Shown here piece by piece: positions 26,620 through 36,785 of a stretch of 64,000 nucleotides of DNA (positions within the stretch are counted from its first letter, which is position 1; the number at the start of each line of letters is the position of its first letter). The notes beneath the pieces were generated by a model that searched no databases, was not told the DNA's origin, and was given only the letters and a program-made list of their open reading frames with translations. Both the position numbers and the translations under genes were made by a program. This DNA is from Bacteroidaceae bacterium (GTDB taxonomy: Bacteria; Bacteroidota; Bacteroidia; Bacteroidales; Bacteroidaceae), in assembly GCA_024398435.1 (NCBI GenBank), contig JAKSJD010000011.1:19311-83310 (forward strand), written 5' to 3'.

Positions 26620-26668
26620 CAAAAAAAAGAGTGCTGACCGATTCGTGAATGAATGTGATCAGCACCTC
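26620..26668 (-). terminator. Terminator of the initiator tRNA gene
   Basis: On the minus strand GAGGTGCTGATC pairs with GTCAGCACTC around a long loop and is followed by eight T. It lies just downstream of the tRNA 3' end. Confidence 0.75.
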
Positions 26669-26679
26669 GTGGGTTGTTG

Positions 26680-26753
26680 TTGCGGAGATTGGATTCGAAC
26701 CAATGACCTCCAGGTTATGAGCCTGGCGAGCTACCAGCTGCTGCCACTCCGCG
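26680..26753 (-). tRNA. Initiator tRNA-fMet (CAT)
   Basis: The minus strand folds as a cloverleaf: acceptor CGCGGAG/CTCCGCA, anticodon stem CCAGG/CCTGG around CTCATAA, and T arm ATTGG-TTCGAAT-CCAAT. Position 1 is C opposite A72, the unpaired C1-A72 end that marks initiator tRNAs and stops their use in elongation. The CCA end is not encoded (the sequence continues ACAACA). It has its own promoter and terminator, and is flanked by the accessory block on its 3' side. Confidence 0.93.
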
Positions 26754-26789
26754 ATGTTATGTTGTTGCCTTCATTTCTGAAAGCGAGTG

Positions 26790-26821
26790 CAAAGGTACGA
26801 ACTTTTTTCGACATTGCCAAA
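26790..26821 (-). promoter_or_regulatory. Promoter of the initiator tRNA gene
   Basis: On the minus strand: TTTG, 20 bp, TACCTTTG, ending 37 bp before the tRNA 5' end. Confidence 0.85.
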
Positions 26822-26909
26822 CTTTTTGGTGGAAAAAATGCCTTTTTCAGCATGTTGGCTGATTTCGCCTTCGTTTTTCTTTGGTAATGATAACATAATG
26901 ACACAACAA

Positions 26910-26990
26910 TTTTTCTCTCTCCACTAATCGACTTGTCGCTTGGCTCGTCCAAGAAATATTATCCATAAGTTAAAAACAAATCCATCCGGA
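26910..26990 (+). repeat. Dispersed intergenic repeat, copy 2
   Basis: Begins TTTTTCTCTCTCCACTAATC and includes CTTGGCTCGTCCAAG. At 26974-26990 lies AAACAAATCCATCCGGA, which recurs inverted at 38045-38061. Apart from this and the tamB promoter, nothing is seen between 26884 and 27169. Confidence 0.7.
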
Positions 26991-27102
26991 AGGTCATTGC
27001 CTAGATTCTCGCTTTTGCAAACTCTAAAACCTTTGGTTTTGTGGCTCGAAATCGTCAAAATCTTTCCCCTATAATAAAATAATAATGTGTTTGTTGTATA
27101 TT

Positions 27103-27136
27103 TTTGTAAATTTTCATTGGAGTTTGGAAAAGTTGT
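27103..27136 (+). promoter_or_regulatory. Probable promoter of tamB-tamL
   Basis: TATTTTTG at 27129-27136 with a TTTG 22 bp upstream, slightly wider than usual. A second similar pair (TTGTTGTATATTTTTG) lies just upstream at about 27090-27106. Confidence 0.55.
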
Positions 27137-27169
27137 TGTATTTTTGTACCCTTGATAAAGTGTGTAATT

Positions 27170-30100
27170 ATGCAGAAGCGAACAAAAACCATATTGAAGA
27201 CCTTGATGTGGGTGGTGTTGACTCCAATACTGCTCGTCTTGCTTTTGTTCGTTTGCCTCTATATTCCGCCAATCCAAAAGTGGGCAGTCGATACTGCAGC
27301 CGATTGTCTTTCGGAAGAGATGGGAATGCAGGTCAGTGTCGACCGAGTTTTGCTCAAGTTCCCTCTCGACCTTTCCGTTGGAGGAGTGCTTGCAGTGAAG
27401 CCAGCCGATGGGGTGAACACTCAGCAACCAGATACAGTTCTCGATGCTGAGGAACTTTTGCTCGATGTGGCCTTGATGCCGCTGTTTAAGGGTGAAGTGA
27501 TGGTTGAGAATGCCACTTTGAAAAATACCAAAGTCAATACACTCGACCTCGTCGAAGCCCTTCAGATAAAGGGACATGTGGGCGAGTTGCAGTCGAATGA
27601 TATTAGTTTTGGCCTTAACTCGGGAGAAGGAATTATTCCAACCCTCTCGCTCAAGGATTCCGAACTTTCGATTATATTGGCCGACAGTGTGCTAGAGGAC
27701 ACAACAGAGGAAGAAGAAGGATTCCTGAAGACGATTGACATGCAAGGCATAAAGCTCGAAAATGTGGCTCTCAATCTCGATCTTGCTCCAAGTGCCGACA
27801 GTATGTTCGTGGCCACAAATTTCCCAGAAGCAAGTCTTTCAGCCTTCCTCGACCTAGAGAATGGCAATTACTATGTGAAAGACTTGAAGGCTTCGGATTC
27901 GAAGGTCAATTACGATATAGGAAAGGGAGAGGCACTTCCTGGTTTCGACCCTAACCACATCAACCTCAGCAATCTCAATCTTCAGATAGATTCTCTTTCA
28001 TACCTTGCCAATGGCGACCTTTATGTGGGCATCAATCAATTGGCTGGAAAAGACAGAGGCGGACTTAAAATCAATGATGCGAAGGGCGCATTCCGTATGG
28101 ATGCCAAGCGCCTTTACCTCGATAATTTCAGTTTGAAGACCGACGAAACCGACCTCGACCTCACGATGGCAATGGACATGAATGCCTTCGATGAAACCGA
28201 CCCAGGTGTGTTTGAGATTGACGTGAATGGAATCGTAGGGAAAGACGATATTTCACAGTTTACTTCCGATTTCACTCCACAGTTCATGAAGGGTTGGCCA
28301 AACAAACCTCTCACCATTGATATGAAGGCCAACGGAAACATGCAGACACTTTATGTCGACCACATCAAGGCAAAGATGGACGGAGCCTTCGATATAAATG
28401 GAAGTGGGGTGATGACCGACTTGATGGATCCTAATGGTAACATCGGAATGGACCTTGATATGAATATGGCTGGTCAAGACCTTGCCTTCATCAAGCAGTT
28501 CCTTCCTGCCGATGTCGCTTCATCATTCAATATTCCACGAGGTACAACCCTCAACGGCAAAATGTCGATGAAGAATGGTCGATTGCTTGCTGATGCAATC
28601 CTTTCGAGTGGCCGTTCAAGTGCCAAGTTGAAGGCTGACTACAACATGAACAGCGAAGCCTATGAAATCGACCTACATGCAAAGAATTTTGATGTCAACC
28701 GATTTGTCCCTCTTGGCGAACCTTGCAGCTTTACTGGTCATCTGTATGCCAAGGGACAAGGTTTCGACTTCGACAATCCTCGCACATATTGCAAGGCAAA
28801 TGCCAACATAGACGATGCATCTTATTCGACATATTACTTGACAAACACTTCCCTTGATGCCTCGCTCCTGAAGCAGACAATCAATGCTGATATGAAGTTT
28901 GACGACCCTCGTCTGCAAGGACATTTCATCGTTGACGGAAAGATGACAGCTAAGAATCTTGATGCCGATGCACAGATCGACCTTCCATTCTCCGACATTC
29001 AGGCATTGGGCTTCTCTCCAGATCCACTCACAGCTCATGCCACTCATGGAACACTTCATGCTACAAGCAACTTCGACAACTTGTTCCTCGTGGATGCCGA
29101 TGTTGAGGGAGTTCAGGTGATTCTCAATGAAGACAGTATTGTGACTGACAAGTTCGACCTCTTTGCCGAAACCACTCTCGACCGCACTGATGCCGTACTT
29201 CACACAGGCGACCTCGACTTTGAATTCAATTCGCCAAAGAACCTGTTTGCACTCATAGACGATTTCACGAAAGTGGGAGAGACAGTTCAGCAGCAATTGG
29301 AAGACCGCGAACTCAGTTTTGATGCAATCAAGGCAATTATGCCTGAAGCCCGACTCAAGGCAAATATCGGTCATAACAACCCAGTGAGCAAGTTCCTCTC
29401 AATGCAAGGTTACAACTATGACGAAGTCGTTGCCAATCTTCGTACTTCACAGGAATACGGACTTCAAGGTGATGCTCACGTCTTTGCATTCAAAACTGAT
29501 TCGATGAAGGTCGACACCATATTATTCAATATAGAACAAGACAGTACTCACCTTCGCTTCGATGCAGCTCTTGCATGCAACGAACAGCAAGATTTAGTTC
29601 CTGCTTTCACGGCTCATCTCGATGGTTATGTATCTCCTTCGACGGCTAATGTTCGCCTCAATTATTTCGATGGCGAAGGCAAGAAAGGCGTAGATTTGGG
29701 ACTCGACGGAATCATCGGAGCAGACAGCATCCTCCACATGAAGATGTATCCAGAGGAACCAATCATAGCTTATCGAAAGTTTAAGGTGAACGATGACAAC
29801 TATCTCGACCTTCATAAACACAATCGCTTGTTTGCCGACCTTGAGTTGCAATCTACAACCGATAGTTGTTATGTAGGAATCTTTGCAAATCCAGCCGATT
29901 CGATGAATCAGCAAATCAATGCAATCATCAAGCAACTCAATATTGAGGAACTCCTGACCGTTTTGCCATTCGTACCAAAGATGAAGGGTGTGCTAGGTTT
30001 GGATGCAACATATTCGCAGAATGACGAAAACTTCAATGTAGAGGGAATGCTGAGTGCCGACGACTTCTATTATGAAGGCACTCCACTGGGAGATGTTGTC

Positions 30101-31861
30101 TCAATGTTCAAATATCAGCCAATGGGAGAGGCAGGTCACGACATTCATGCAATCCTCTATCAAAACGGCAACAACATCATGACTGCTCAGGGAACCTACA
30201 ATGTAGTTGGTCCTGACTATCTTGATATGAAGCTTCTTCTCGACAATCTCCCAATGTCGATTGCTTCCGCATTTGTTCCCGACCAGATTTGTGCATTCAG
30301 CGGTAATCTCGACGGAATCATAGATGTTCATGGACCTGCAGATACATTGCTCGTGAACGGAAATCTCTATCCTAATGATATTCATGTTTACAGTGATGTC
30401 TATTCGTTCGACCTCACGATAGGAAACGACCCAATAACATTCACCGACAGCCGAATCCAATTCAATCAGATTAAGATTCTTGGTTCGGGTGGAAATCCTC
30501 TCACTGTGAATGGCTATGTAGATTTCAGCAACTTCGACGATATCAACATGAGTCTCAGTGTCTATGGCCAGAACTTTGAGGTGTTCAATGCTCCTCGCAC
30601 TCGCAAGTCGGCTCTCTTCGGCAAACTCTATGGCGACTTCTTTGCCCGTGTCACTGGTTCTACCAACGACCTCCGAATCCGTGGACTTGTCAATGTACTC
30701 AGTAAGAGTGATATTACTTACATCATGACAAACACTCCACTCACTGTGGATTATCGTCTTGATGATATTGTTACATTCGTCGACTTCTCTGCACCTCCAG
30801 AGTCGTCAGAACGTATTCCACACACATTTGTCGGCATCGATATGGATGTCACTCTCGAAGTGGAAGACGGTGCAAAGATTAATTGTGAGTTCAGTGCCGA
30901 TAAGCAGAGCTACGTTACAGTTCAGGGTGGCGGTTCGATTGATGCTTCCTACACTCCGGAAGGTGTGTTGAGTCTTCAGGGACGATATACAATCAATGAA
31001 GGTGAGATGAAGTACACATTGCCAGTTATTCCTCTCAAGACCTTCACTTTGAAGAAAGGAAGTTACATTGAGTTCACTGGCGAACCAGCTAATCCAACCC
31101 TCAACATAGCAGCTACCGAGCAGACAAAGGCTGGTGTAAGCAATGCCGATGGTTCGAGCCGTTCGGTTCTCTTCAATGTAGGTTTGAAGATAACCAACAC
31201 CCTCAACAATATGGGTCTTGAATTTACGATTGAAGCACCTGAAGATATTGCTGTTCAGAACGAACTTGCAGGAATGACAGCCGAGGAAAAGAACAAGTTG
31301 GCTGTTGCCCTCCTTGCTACAGGAATGTATCTCTCAAGCAGCAATACAACAGGATTCAGTGCTACCAATGCCCTCAACAACTTCCTCCAGTCGGAAATCA
31401 ACAACATTGCAGGCAAGGCCATTTCCACTGCAGTCGATGTGGATATGAGTGTGGGCATGGAACAGACAAAGCGAGATGACGGTACCACTCGCACCGACTA
31501 TTCGTTCAAGTTCACGAAACGTTTCTTCAGTGATAAGCTCAATGTGGTTATCGGTGGTCGAATCAATGCCGATGGCAATAATGGCCACAGTGAGAATTCT
31601 GCCTATATTGATGACATTTCACTCGAATGGCGACTCGATGATGGTGGTACGCAGTATGTCCGTCTCTTCCATGATAAGAACTATGATAATATCGTAGAAG
31701 GTGAACTCACAGAGAATGGTGCTGGTATTGTGCTTCGAAAGAAACTCGACAGCATTTCCGAACTCTTCATCTTCAAGCGAAAGAACAAGGAGGAACAGCA
31801 ACCAGTTTTCACTCCAGGTCTTCGTCAACGAACTCAAACCGAAACTAATGAAAACAAATAA
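27170..31861 (+). CDS. tamB: TamB-like translocation/assembly protein (DUF490)
   Basis: A 1563-residue protein with an N-terminal membrane anchor (about 8-30: WVVLTPILLVLLLFVCLYIP) and a very long beta-rich periplasmic part made of repeating Asp/Asn-rich strands, as in the AsmA/TamB superfamily. The C-terminal DUF490 domain (about 1180-1500) includes the LP-x-IPLKTFTLKKGSYIEFTG region and a barrel-like end (DYSFKFTKRFFSDKLNVVIG). TamB proteins bridge inner and outer membrane and are thought to conduct lipids or assist outer-membrane protein assembly. A TTG at 27152 is in frame, but the ATG at 27170 is preferred. It overlaps the TamA-like gene by 14 nt, matching a functional pair. Confidence 0.92.
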   Translation: MQKRTKTILKTLMWVVLTPILLVLLLFVCLYIPPIQKWAVDTAADCLSEEMGMQVSVDRVLLKFPLDLSVGGVLAVKPADGVNTQQPDTVLDAEELLLDVALMPLFKGEVMVENATLKNTKVNTLDLVEALQIKGHVGELQSNDISFGLNSGEGIIPTLSLKDSELSIILADSVLEDTTEEEEGFLKTIDMQGIKLENVALNLDLAPSADSMFVATNFPEASLSAFLDLENGNYYVKDLKASDSKVNYDIGKGEALPGFDPNHINLSNLNLQIDSLSYLANGDLYVGINQLAGKDRGGLKINDAKGAFRMDAKRLYLDNFSLKTDETDLDLTMAMDMNAFDETDPGVFEIDVNGIVGKDDISQFTSDFTPQFMKGWPNKPLTIDMKANGNMQTLYVDHIKAKMDGAFDINGSGVMTDLMDPNGNIGMDLDMNMAGQDLAFIKQFLPADVASSFNIPRGTTLNGKMSMKNGRLLADAILSSGRSSAKLKADYNMNSEAYEIDLHAKNFDVNRFVPLGEPCSFTGHLYAKGQGFDFDNPRTYCKANANIDDASYSTYYLTNTSLDASLLKQTINADMKFDDPRLQGHFIVDGKMTAKNLDADAQIDLPFSDIQALGFSPDPLTAHATHGTLHATSNFDNLFLVDADVEGVQVILNEDSIVTDKFDLFAETTLDRTDAVLHTGDLDFEFNSPKNLFALIDDFTKVGETVQQQLEDRELSFDAIKAIMPEARLKANIGHNNPVSKFLSMQGYNYDEVVANLRTSQEYGLQGDAHVFAFKTDSMKVDTILFNIEQDSTHLRFDAALACNEQQDLVPAFTAHLDGYVSPSTANVRLNYFDGEGKKGVDLGLDGIIGADSILHMKMYPEEPIIAYRKFKVNDDNYLDLHKHNRLFADLELQSTTDSCYVGIFANPADSMNQQINAIIKQLNIEELLTVLPFVPKMKGVLGLDATYSQNDENFNVEGMLSADDFYYEGTPLGDVVSMFKYQPMGEAGHDIHAILYQNGNNIMTAQGTYNVVGPDYLDMKLLLDNLPMSIASAFVPDQICAFSGNLDGIIDVHGPADTLLVNGNLYPNDIHVYSDVYSFDLTIGNDPITFTDSRIQFNQIKILGSGGNPLTVNGYVDFSNFDDINMSLSVYGQNFEVFNAPRTRKSALFGKLYGDFFARVTGSTNDLRIRGLVNVLSKSDITYIMTNTPLTVDYRLDDIVTFVDFSAPPESSERIPHTFVGIDMDVTLEVEDGAKINCEFSADKQSYVTVQGGGSIDASYTPEGVLSLQGRYTINEGEMKYTLPVIPLKTFTLKKGSYIEFTGEPANPTLNIAATEQTKAGVSNADGSSRSVLFNVGLKITNTLNNMGLEFTIEAPEDIAVQNELAGMTAEEKNKLAVALLATGMYLSSSNTTGFSATNALNNFLQSEINNIAGKAISTAVDVDMSVGMEQTKRDDGTTRTDYSFKFTKRFFSDKLNVVIGGRINADGNNGHSENSAYIDDISLEWRLDDGGTQYVRLFHDKNYDNIVEGELTENGAGIVLRKKLDSISELFIFKRKNKEEQQPVFTPGLRQRTQTETNENK

Positions 31862-34226
31862 TATATATAATAGGCAGTCAACGGGTCAACGGGCCAACAA
31901 GCTGGCAAGCATTGGCTTCGTGGCTATGGTGGTGGCTTGCATTATCCTTTCGGCTTGTTCCACAACGAGCAATCTGCCAGAGGACGAAGTGCTTTATACC
32001 GGTATCAAGAAGATAAGTTATGAGGACAAGAAGAATACCTATGCCGAGAGTGTGGCACTCACCGAAATTGAGGCAGCTCTGGCTTATGCTCCAAACAACT
32101 CGTTCATGGGCAGTTCTTCCGTTCGTTTCCCTCTCCCAGTAGGTCTTTGGGTATATAATGGTTTGGTCAATAAGCAGAAGGACGGTTTCTCAAAGTGGGC
32201 ATTCGATGCATTCAGCAGTGTGCCAATCACTCTCACGGCCGTTGCTCCAGCCACTCGTGTTCAAGTGGCTACCAACACACTTCAGAACTATGGTTATTTC
32301 CAAGGCAAGGTGTCATACGATATAATCGACGAAAAGAATCCTAAGAAGAAAAAGATTGCATACAATGTGAAACTCGGTGAGCCTTATCTTCTCGATTCCA
32401 TTCATTGGTCGTTCCCTGAATTGCAGGACAGCATCATCCGAGCTACCAAGTCGGATAGTTATATTGCTACAGATAAGCAATTCAGCGTCATCGACCTTCA
32501 GATGGAGAAGGACCGTATTACGAGTGAGTTCCACAATAATGGTCTCTACTTTTATCGTCCCGACTATATCAACTATTATGCCGATTCGATGATGGTGCCA
32601 CAGCGAGTGAAACTTCTTGTAATGGAAGACCCCGACACACCGGAGAAAGCTAAGCATAAGTGGTATTTCGGCAATACGAGTGTTTATATCCGCAATTCAT
32701 CATCCAACGGTGCCCGTCGTGGAGCATATACCGACTCTATTATGATGCGAGGCGGAAAATTTGTTTATCAAGGCGAGAAGGAACCAGTGAGTCCTCGCAC
32801 TCTCTTCCGCAATTTCCGCTTCCGCCGAGGCATGATGTTCAAGCAGAGCAGTGTGGACGAAACGCTCACCAACCTTTCCGGAATGCAGATGTTCTCGAAG
32901 TTGCAGTTCTCGTATATTCCTCGTGACACAACCCAAACCTGCGACACCCTCGATGTGAAGATTGAGGCCACGATGGATAAGCTCGTCGATGCCGAACTTG
33001 CTTTCAACATCACTCAGAAGAGCAATTCACAGATTGGCCCGAATGCAGCTGTAACAGTTTCTAAACGCAATGCCTTTGGCCATGGTGAGACACTTTCCCT
33101 CACATTGAAGGGAGCCTACGAATGGCAGACGAAGGCAGAGAACCGCAATAAGGACCAAGACCAAATCAATTCGTATGATGCCGGACTTGGAGCCACTCTC
33201 ACTTATCCTTGGCTCGTTTTCCCTGGTTTGAGCCAGAAGCGTTTCAAGTATGCCACATCTTCTTCATTCCGTTTCGATATCGACCATCTCAATCGTTCGG
33301 GCTATTATCGCATACTCTCATTCAATGCTGAGGCCGACTATAATTTCCGAACTTCAAAATATTGGACTCATAGATTCACTCCGCTCTCCCTCACTTACAA
33401 CCGACTCGAACACACATCCGAGAAGTTCGACTCCATTGCCAGTGTCAACCGAGCTCTCCTTGTTTCGCTTGAAGACCATTTCATCCCAGCAATGGGCTAT
33501 ACCATCACTTACGATAATTCCTTCAAGCCAACACTTCGCACCACTACATGGGCTGAGTTTTCCATCAAGGAATCGGCCAACCTCATCAGTGGTGTTATGG
33601 CACTTTCGGGAAAGGACTTCAACAAGAAGGACAAGAAGCTCTTCAGTCAGCCATATTCTCAGTTCCTCAAGCTCACGATGGATGTCCGCAATAAGTTCCT
33701 CCTGACGGATAAGAGTCTTATTGCCACCCGCTTCTATGCCGGAGTTCTTTGGAGTTATGGCAACAGTGAAGTGGCACCTTATAATGAGTTGTTCTATGTG
33801 GGTGGAGCCAACGACATCCGAGCATTTGCTGCCCATTCCATTGGTCCTGGTCAGTACTACGACTATTCGGGCCGAGGAACATATCTCGACCAAGCCGGCG
33901 ACCTCAAGCTCGAACTCAATGCAGAATACAGATTCAATATAGTCAGCAATCTCTATGGAGCCCTCTTTGTGGATGCAGGTAATGTGTGGTTGCTCGATAA
34001 GCGCGACTCCAATCCTGGTGGTGAGGTAGGTTATGACAGTTTCCTAAAGGATATTGCCCTTGGTACAGGATTTGGTTTCCGCTACGATCTCGAATTCCTT
34101 ATCCTCCGTCTCGACCTTGGTATCGGAATCCATGCACCTTACGATACTGGCAAAAAGGGTTATTACAACATTCCAAAGTTTAAGGATGGTCTCGGTCTCC
34201 ACTTTGCAGTGGGTTATCCATTCTAA
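31848..34226 (+). CDS. tamL: TamA-like outer-membrane protein made as a lipoprotein (TamL type)
   Basis: A 792-residue BamA/TamA-superfamily protein. The N-terminus has a lipoprotein signal ending VACIILSAC, the form found in Bacteroidota (TamL) and absent from proteobacterial TamA. POTRA-like repeats follow (about 40-370), then a 16-strand barrel (about 400-792), with YVGGANDIRAFA-x-x-SIGPG (the loop-6 type region) near 655 and a C-terminal aromatic end (GLHFAVGYPF). The open frame reaches upstream to 31701, but the ATG at 31848 gives the signal and a 14-nt overlap with tamB. Partner of TamB in outer-membrane assembly or lipid transport. Confidence 0.9.
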   Translation: MKTNNIYNRQSTGQRANKLASIGFVAMVVACIILSACSTTSNLPEDEVLYTGIKKISYEDKKNTYAESVALTEIEAALAYAPNNSFMGSSSVRFPLPVGLWVYNGLVNKQKDGFSKWAFDAFSSVPITLTAVAPATRVQVATNTLQNYGYFQGKVSYDIIDEKNPKKKKIAYNVKLGEPYLLDSIHWSFPELQDSIIRATKSDSYIATDKQFSVIDLQMEKDRITSEFHNNGLYFYRPDYINYYADSMMVPQRVKLLVMEDPDTPEKAKHKWYFGNTSVYIRNSSSNGARRGAYTDSIMMRGGKFVYQGEKEPVSPRTLFRNFRFRRGMMFKQSSVDETLTNLSGMQMFSKLQFSYIPRDTTQTCDTLDVKIEATMDKLVDAELAFNITQKSNSQIGPNAAVTVSKRNAFGHGETLSLTLKGAYEWQTKAENRNKDQDQINSYDAGLGATLTYPWLVFPGLSQKRFKYATSSSFRFDIDHLNRSGYYRILSFNAEADYNFRTSKYWTHRFTPLSLTYNRLEHTSEKFDSIASVNRALLVSLEDHFIPAMGYTITYDNSFKPTLRTTTWAEFSIKESANLISGVMALSGKDFNKKDKKLFSQPYSQFLKLTMDVRNKFLLTDKSLIATRFYAGVLWSYGNSEVAPYNELFYVGGANDIRAFAAHSIGPGQYYDYSGRGTYLDQAGDLKLELNAEYRFNIVSNLYGALFVDAGNVWLLDKRDSNPGGEVGYDSFLKDIALGTGFGFRYDLEFLILRLDLGIGIHAPYDTGKKGYYNIPKFKDGLGLHFAVGYPF

Positions 34227-34228
34227 TG

Positions 34229-34262
34229 AAGAGGTTAGGGGTTAGTGGTTAGAGGTTAGGGT
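34229..34262 (+). repeat. GGTTAG-type short repeat between tamL and radA
   Basis: Four to five imperfect units of GGTTAGGG/GGTTAGTG/GGTTAGAG. A complementary CCCTAATCCCTAACC occurs on the other side of radA at about 35737-35752. Confidence 0.7.
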
Positions 34263-34276
34263 ATAAGAAGAAAAAT

Positions 34277-35683
34277 ATGGCAAAAGAAAGAATAGCATAC
34301 GTTTGTTCCGAATGTGGCTACGACTCACCTAAATGGTTGGGCCACTGTCCTTCATGTGGAGCATGGAACACCTTCGTCGAACAGCGACTTGGCAAGAAGT
34401 CTGCTGCCTCCACTGCTGCAAGCAGTTTTGCAAGCGAACTCTCATCTTCCCCAATTTCGATGAGCAAGATAGCAACCGAGGAAGAGCCACGAATCAATAT
34501 GCTCGACGGAGAACTCAACCGAGTGCTCGGAGGCGGACTTGTTCCCGGTTCGCTCACACTTCTTGGAGGCGAGCCAGGCATTGGTAAGTCGACGCTTATT
34601 CTTCAGACGGTTCTTCGCCTGCGTGGTTTCCGCACACTTTATGTCAGTGGTGAAGAAAGTGCGCGTCAGTTGAAACTCCGTGCCGACCGCATCGTGAACC
34701 ACAGCCCCAACAATCCCGACCAGTTGCAAGAGCCAGCCGATGTGCAGGTGCTTTGCGAAGTGATGATAGAGAAGGTGTTTGAGCATATAAAGGCAGTAGA
34801 GCCACAGCTTGTCGTCATCGATTCCATTCAGACGATGGCCACGGAGAATGCCGAGTCGTCGCCTGGCAGCATTACCCAGATACGCGAATGTGCAGCCCTG
34901 CTGCTCAAGTTTGCCAAAGAGTCGAACATACCAGTCATTCTTATTGGCCATATCAATAAGGAAGGCAGCATAGCTGGTCCGAAGATTTTGGAACACATGG
35001 TCGATACCGTTCTCCAGTTCGAGGGCGACCAGCACTATATGTATCGAATGGTGCGTGCCATAAAGAATCGATTTGGCAGTACGGCCGAACTCGGAATCTA
35101 TGAAATGATGCAGGGAGGTCTGCGAATGGTGACCAATCCATCCGAGATGCTTCTTTCGGATGTGAAGGACAGTGAAGGTCTCAGTGGCGTTGCCATTGCT
35201 TCAGCCATCGAGGGAGTGCGTCCGTTGCTCATCGAGACACAGGCACTTGTAAGCACAGCAGCTTATGGAACTCCCCAACGTTCAGCCACTGGTTTCGACC
35301 TTCGTCGCCTCAATATGCTTCTTGCCGTACTTGAAAAGCGAATTGGTTTCAAGTTGGCCCAGAAAGATGTTTATCTCAATATAGCTGGAGGAATCCGTGT
35401 GACCGACCCAGCCATCGACCTCAGTGTCATTGCTGCCGTTCTTTCGAGCAATGTAGATACAGGTCTTGAACGTGATGTATGTATGGCAGGTGAAGTAGGT
35501 CTCAGTGGTGAGATTCGTCCAGTGAGTCGAATCATGCAGCGCATAGCCGAAGCCGAAAAACTTGGTTTCAGTCGCATTCTCATTCCGTCGGCCAATCTCA
35601 CTGGTCTCGACCGCGAGCATTTCAAGATTGAGATAGTTCCAGTTCGTCGAGTCGAAGAAGCTCTCCGTCAGTTGTTGGGATGA
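34277..35683 (+). CDS. radA: DNA repair protein RadA
   Basis: A 468-residue RecA-like protein that helps branch migration in homologous recombination. The N-terminal C4 zinc finger (YVCSECGY then CPSCGAW), the Walker A GGEPGIGKST near 97-106, the RadA-specific KNRFG near 262, and the Lon-like C-terminal domain (about 330-468, GGIRVTDPAIDLSVIAAVLS and GEVGLSGEIRPVSR) are all present. Length is normal. It is preceded by a GGTTAG-type repeat and followed by a hairpin between it and a convergent gene. Confidence 0.97.
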   Translation: MAKERIAYVCSECGYDSPKWLGHCPSCGAWNTFVEQRLGKKSAASTAASSFASELSSSPISMSKIATEEEPRINMLDGELNRVLGGGLVPGSLTLLGGEPGIGKSTLILQTVLRLRGFRTLYVSGEESARQLKLRADRIVNHSPNNPDQLQEPADVQVLCEVMIEKVFEHIKAVEPQLVVIDSIQTMATENAESSPGSITQIRECAALLLKFAKESNIPVILIGHINKEGSIAGPKILEHMVDTVLQFEGDQHYMYRMVRAIKNRFGSTAELGIYEMMQGGLRMVTNPSEMLLSDVKDSEGLSGVAIASAIEGVRPLLIETQALVSTAAYGTPQRSATGFDLRRLNMLLAVLEKRIGFKLAQKDVYLNIAGGIRVTDPAIDLSVIAAVLSSNVDTGLERDVCMAGEVGLSGEIRPVSRIMQRIAEAEKLGFSRILIPSANLTGLDREHFKIEIVPVRRVEEALRQLLG

Positions 35684-35714
35684 TTCAACTCTCAGCTCTG
35701 ACCACTGTCTTGTG

Positions 35715-35735
35715 TTCAAGAGTTTCGCTCTTGAA
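35715..35735. terminator. Hairpin between convergent radA and the EEP-family gene
   Basis: TTCAAGAG and CTCTTGAA form a perfect 8-bp stem around TTTCG. No long T run follows on either strand, so termination is plausible but not certain. Confidence 0.5.
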
Positions 35736-35753
35736 TCCCCTAATCCCTAACCA

Positions 35754-36755
35754 TCAATCTTTAACCGTCAATCGTATATAAACCGGTAGGTGGTCGCTGT
35801 AGCCATGGTTGTAGCGAGGACCGATGAAGGTGCGGAAAGGTTTCGTGCCACCATATTGTTGGTCGGGTTCGAGAAGGAACGGTTTGTCGACGATGCCCGC
35901 ATCGGCAGAGGAGGTATGGAGCGAATTGTCGGAGTCGAGAAGCGACTGACTTACGAGAATGTGGTCGATAGTGTCCCATTGTCCCTGGTATTTGTACGTA
36001 CCAGGTTTTTTGTTTTTCATGAGGTCGGTGAAGCCCTTGATTTGCTTGATAGAACGGGATTTCAGTCCGTCGTTGAAGTCGCCTGCAATGATGATGTTGG
36101 CGTTGGGCGAAATGGTTTGGATGGAATCGATGACCGAAAGAATGGACCTCACCACGTTGTTGCGGTTGGTGTTGCTTTTCTTTCCGCCCAATTTTGATGG
36201 AAGATGAACTGCAAGAATATGAATCGTGTCGCGGTTCAGAGCGAGTCCGGAGGCATAGAGAATGTCGCGGGTGGGAGCATCCGTGGCAGGGCGAATGCTG
36301 TGGTAGTTGAGCAGATGGAAAGTGAGGGGAGAATAGAGGATGGCCACGTTGATGCCACGGCTGTCGGCCGAATGGGTGTTGATGTATTCGTAGCCAAGGT
36401 TTCGGAGAGGGGAGAGTTGAGTGAGGTAGGAGAGAATGGTGTCGCTTTCCACCTCTTCCATGCAAACAATGTCGGCAGGGCGCACGGAGTCGATGGCCAT
36501 GATGGCCGCCGCTGTGTCTCTGAGTTTCTTGAACATTCGGCTGCGAGTCCAATGGTGTTCGCCTTGGGGAGTGAAGTTAGAGTCGGCTGGGATGGTATAG
36601 GCAATTGTGTCGAAGAGGTTCTCGGCATTGTATTCGGCTAGGGTGAAATATTGTGCCTTTATGCTGAGGGAAGTGAATAAAAAGAGGAACGACGCAATGC
36701 AAGCATGTGCAATGGTCGTTCCATATTGTGTGTAATCAGTTTTCTTCGACTGCAT
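35754..36755 (-). CDS. Exported endonuclease/exonuclease/phosphatase-family protein
   Basis: A 333-residue protein of the EEP (DNase I-like) fold with a signal peptide ending near S-I-K-A-Q. Active-site elements of the fold are visible: AEYNAENLFD (Asn), CMEEVES (metal Glu), IIIAGDFNDG (Asp/Asn) and YSDHLPVYI (Asp-His). The substrate could be nucleic acid or a phosphoester; export makes a nutritional or phosphate-scavenging nuclease role likely. It lies 30 nt downstream of the nucleotidyltransferase gene on the same strand. Confidence 0.88.
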   Translation of the reverse strand: MQSKKTDYTQYGTTIAHACIASFLFLFTSLSIKAQYFTLAEYNAENLFDTIAYTIPADSNFTPQGEHHWTRSRMFKKLRDTAAAIMAIDSVRPADIVCMEEVESDTILSYLTQLSPLRNLGYEYINTHSADSRGINVAILYSPLTFHLLNYHSIRPATDAPTRDILYASGLALNRDTIHILAVHLPSKLGGKKSNTNRNNVVRSILSVIDSIQTISPNANIIIAGDFNDGLKSRSIKQIKGFTDLMKNKKPGTYKYQGQWDTIDHILVSQSLLDSDNSLHTSSADAGIVDKPFLLEPDQQYGGTKPFRTFIGPRYNHGYSDHLPVYIRLTVKD

Positions 36756-36785
36756 AAATATAGCTGAAAGCTGACCGCTGGGGTT

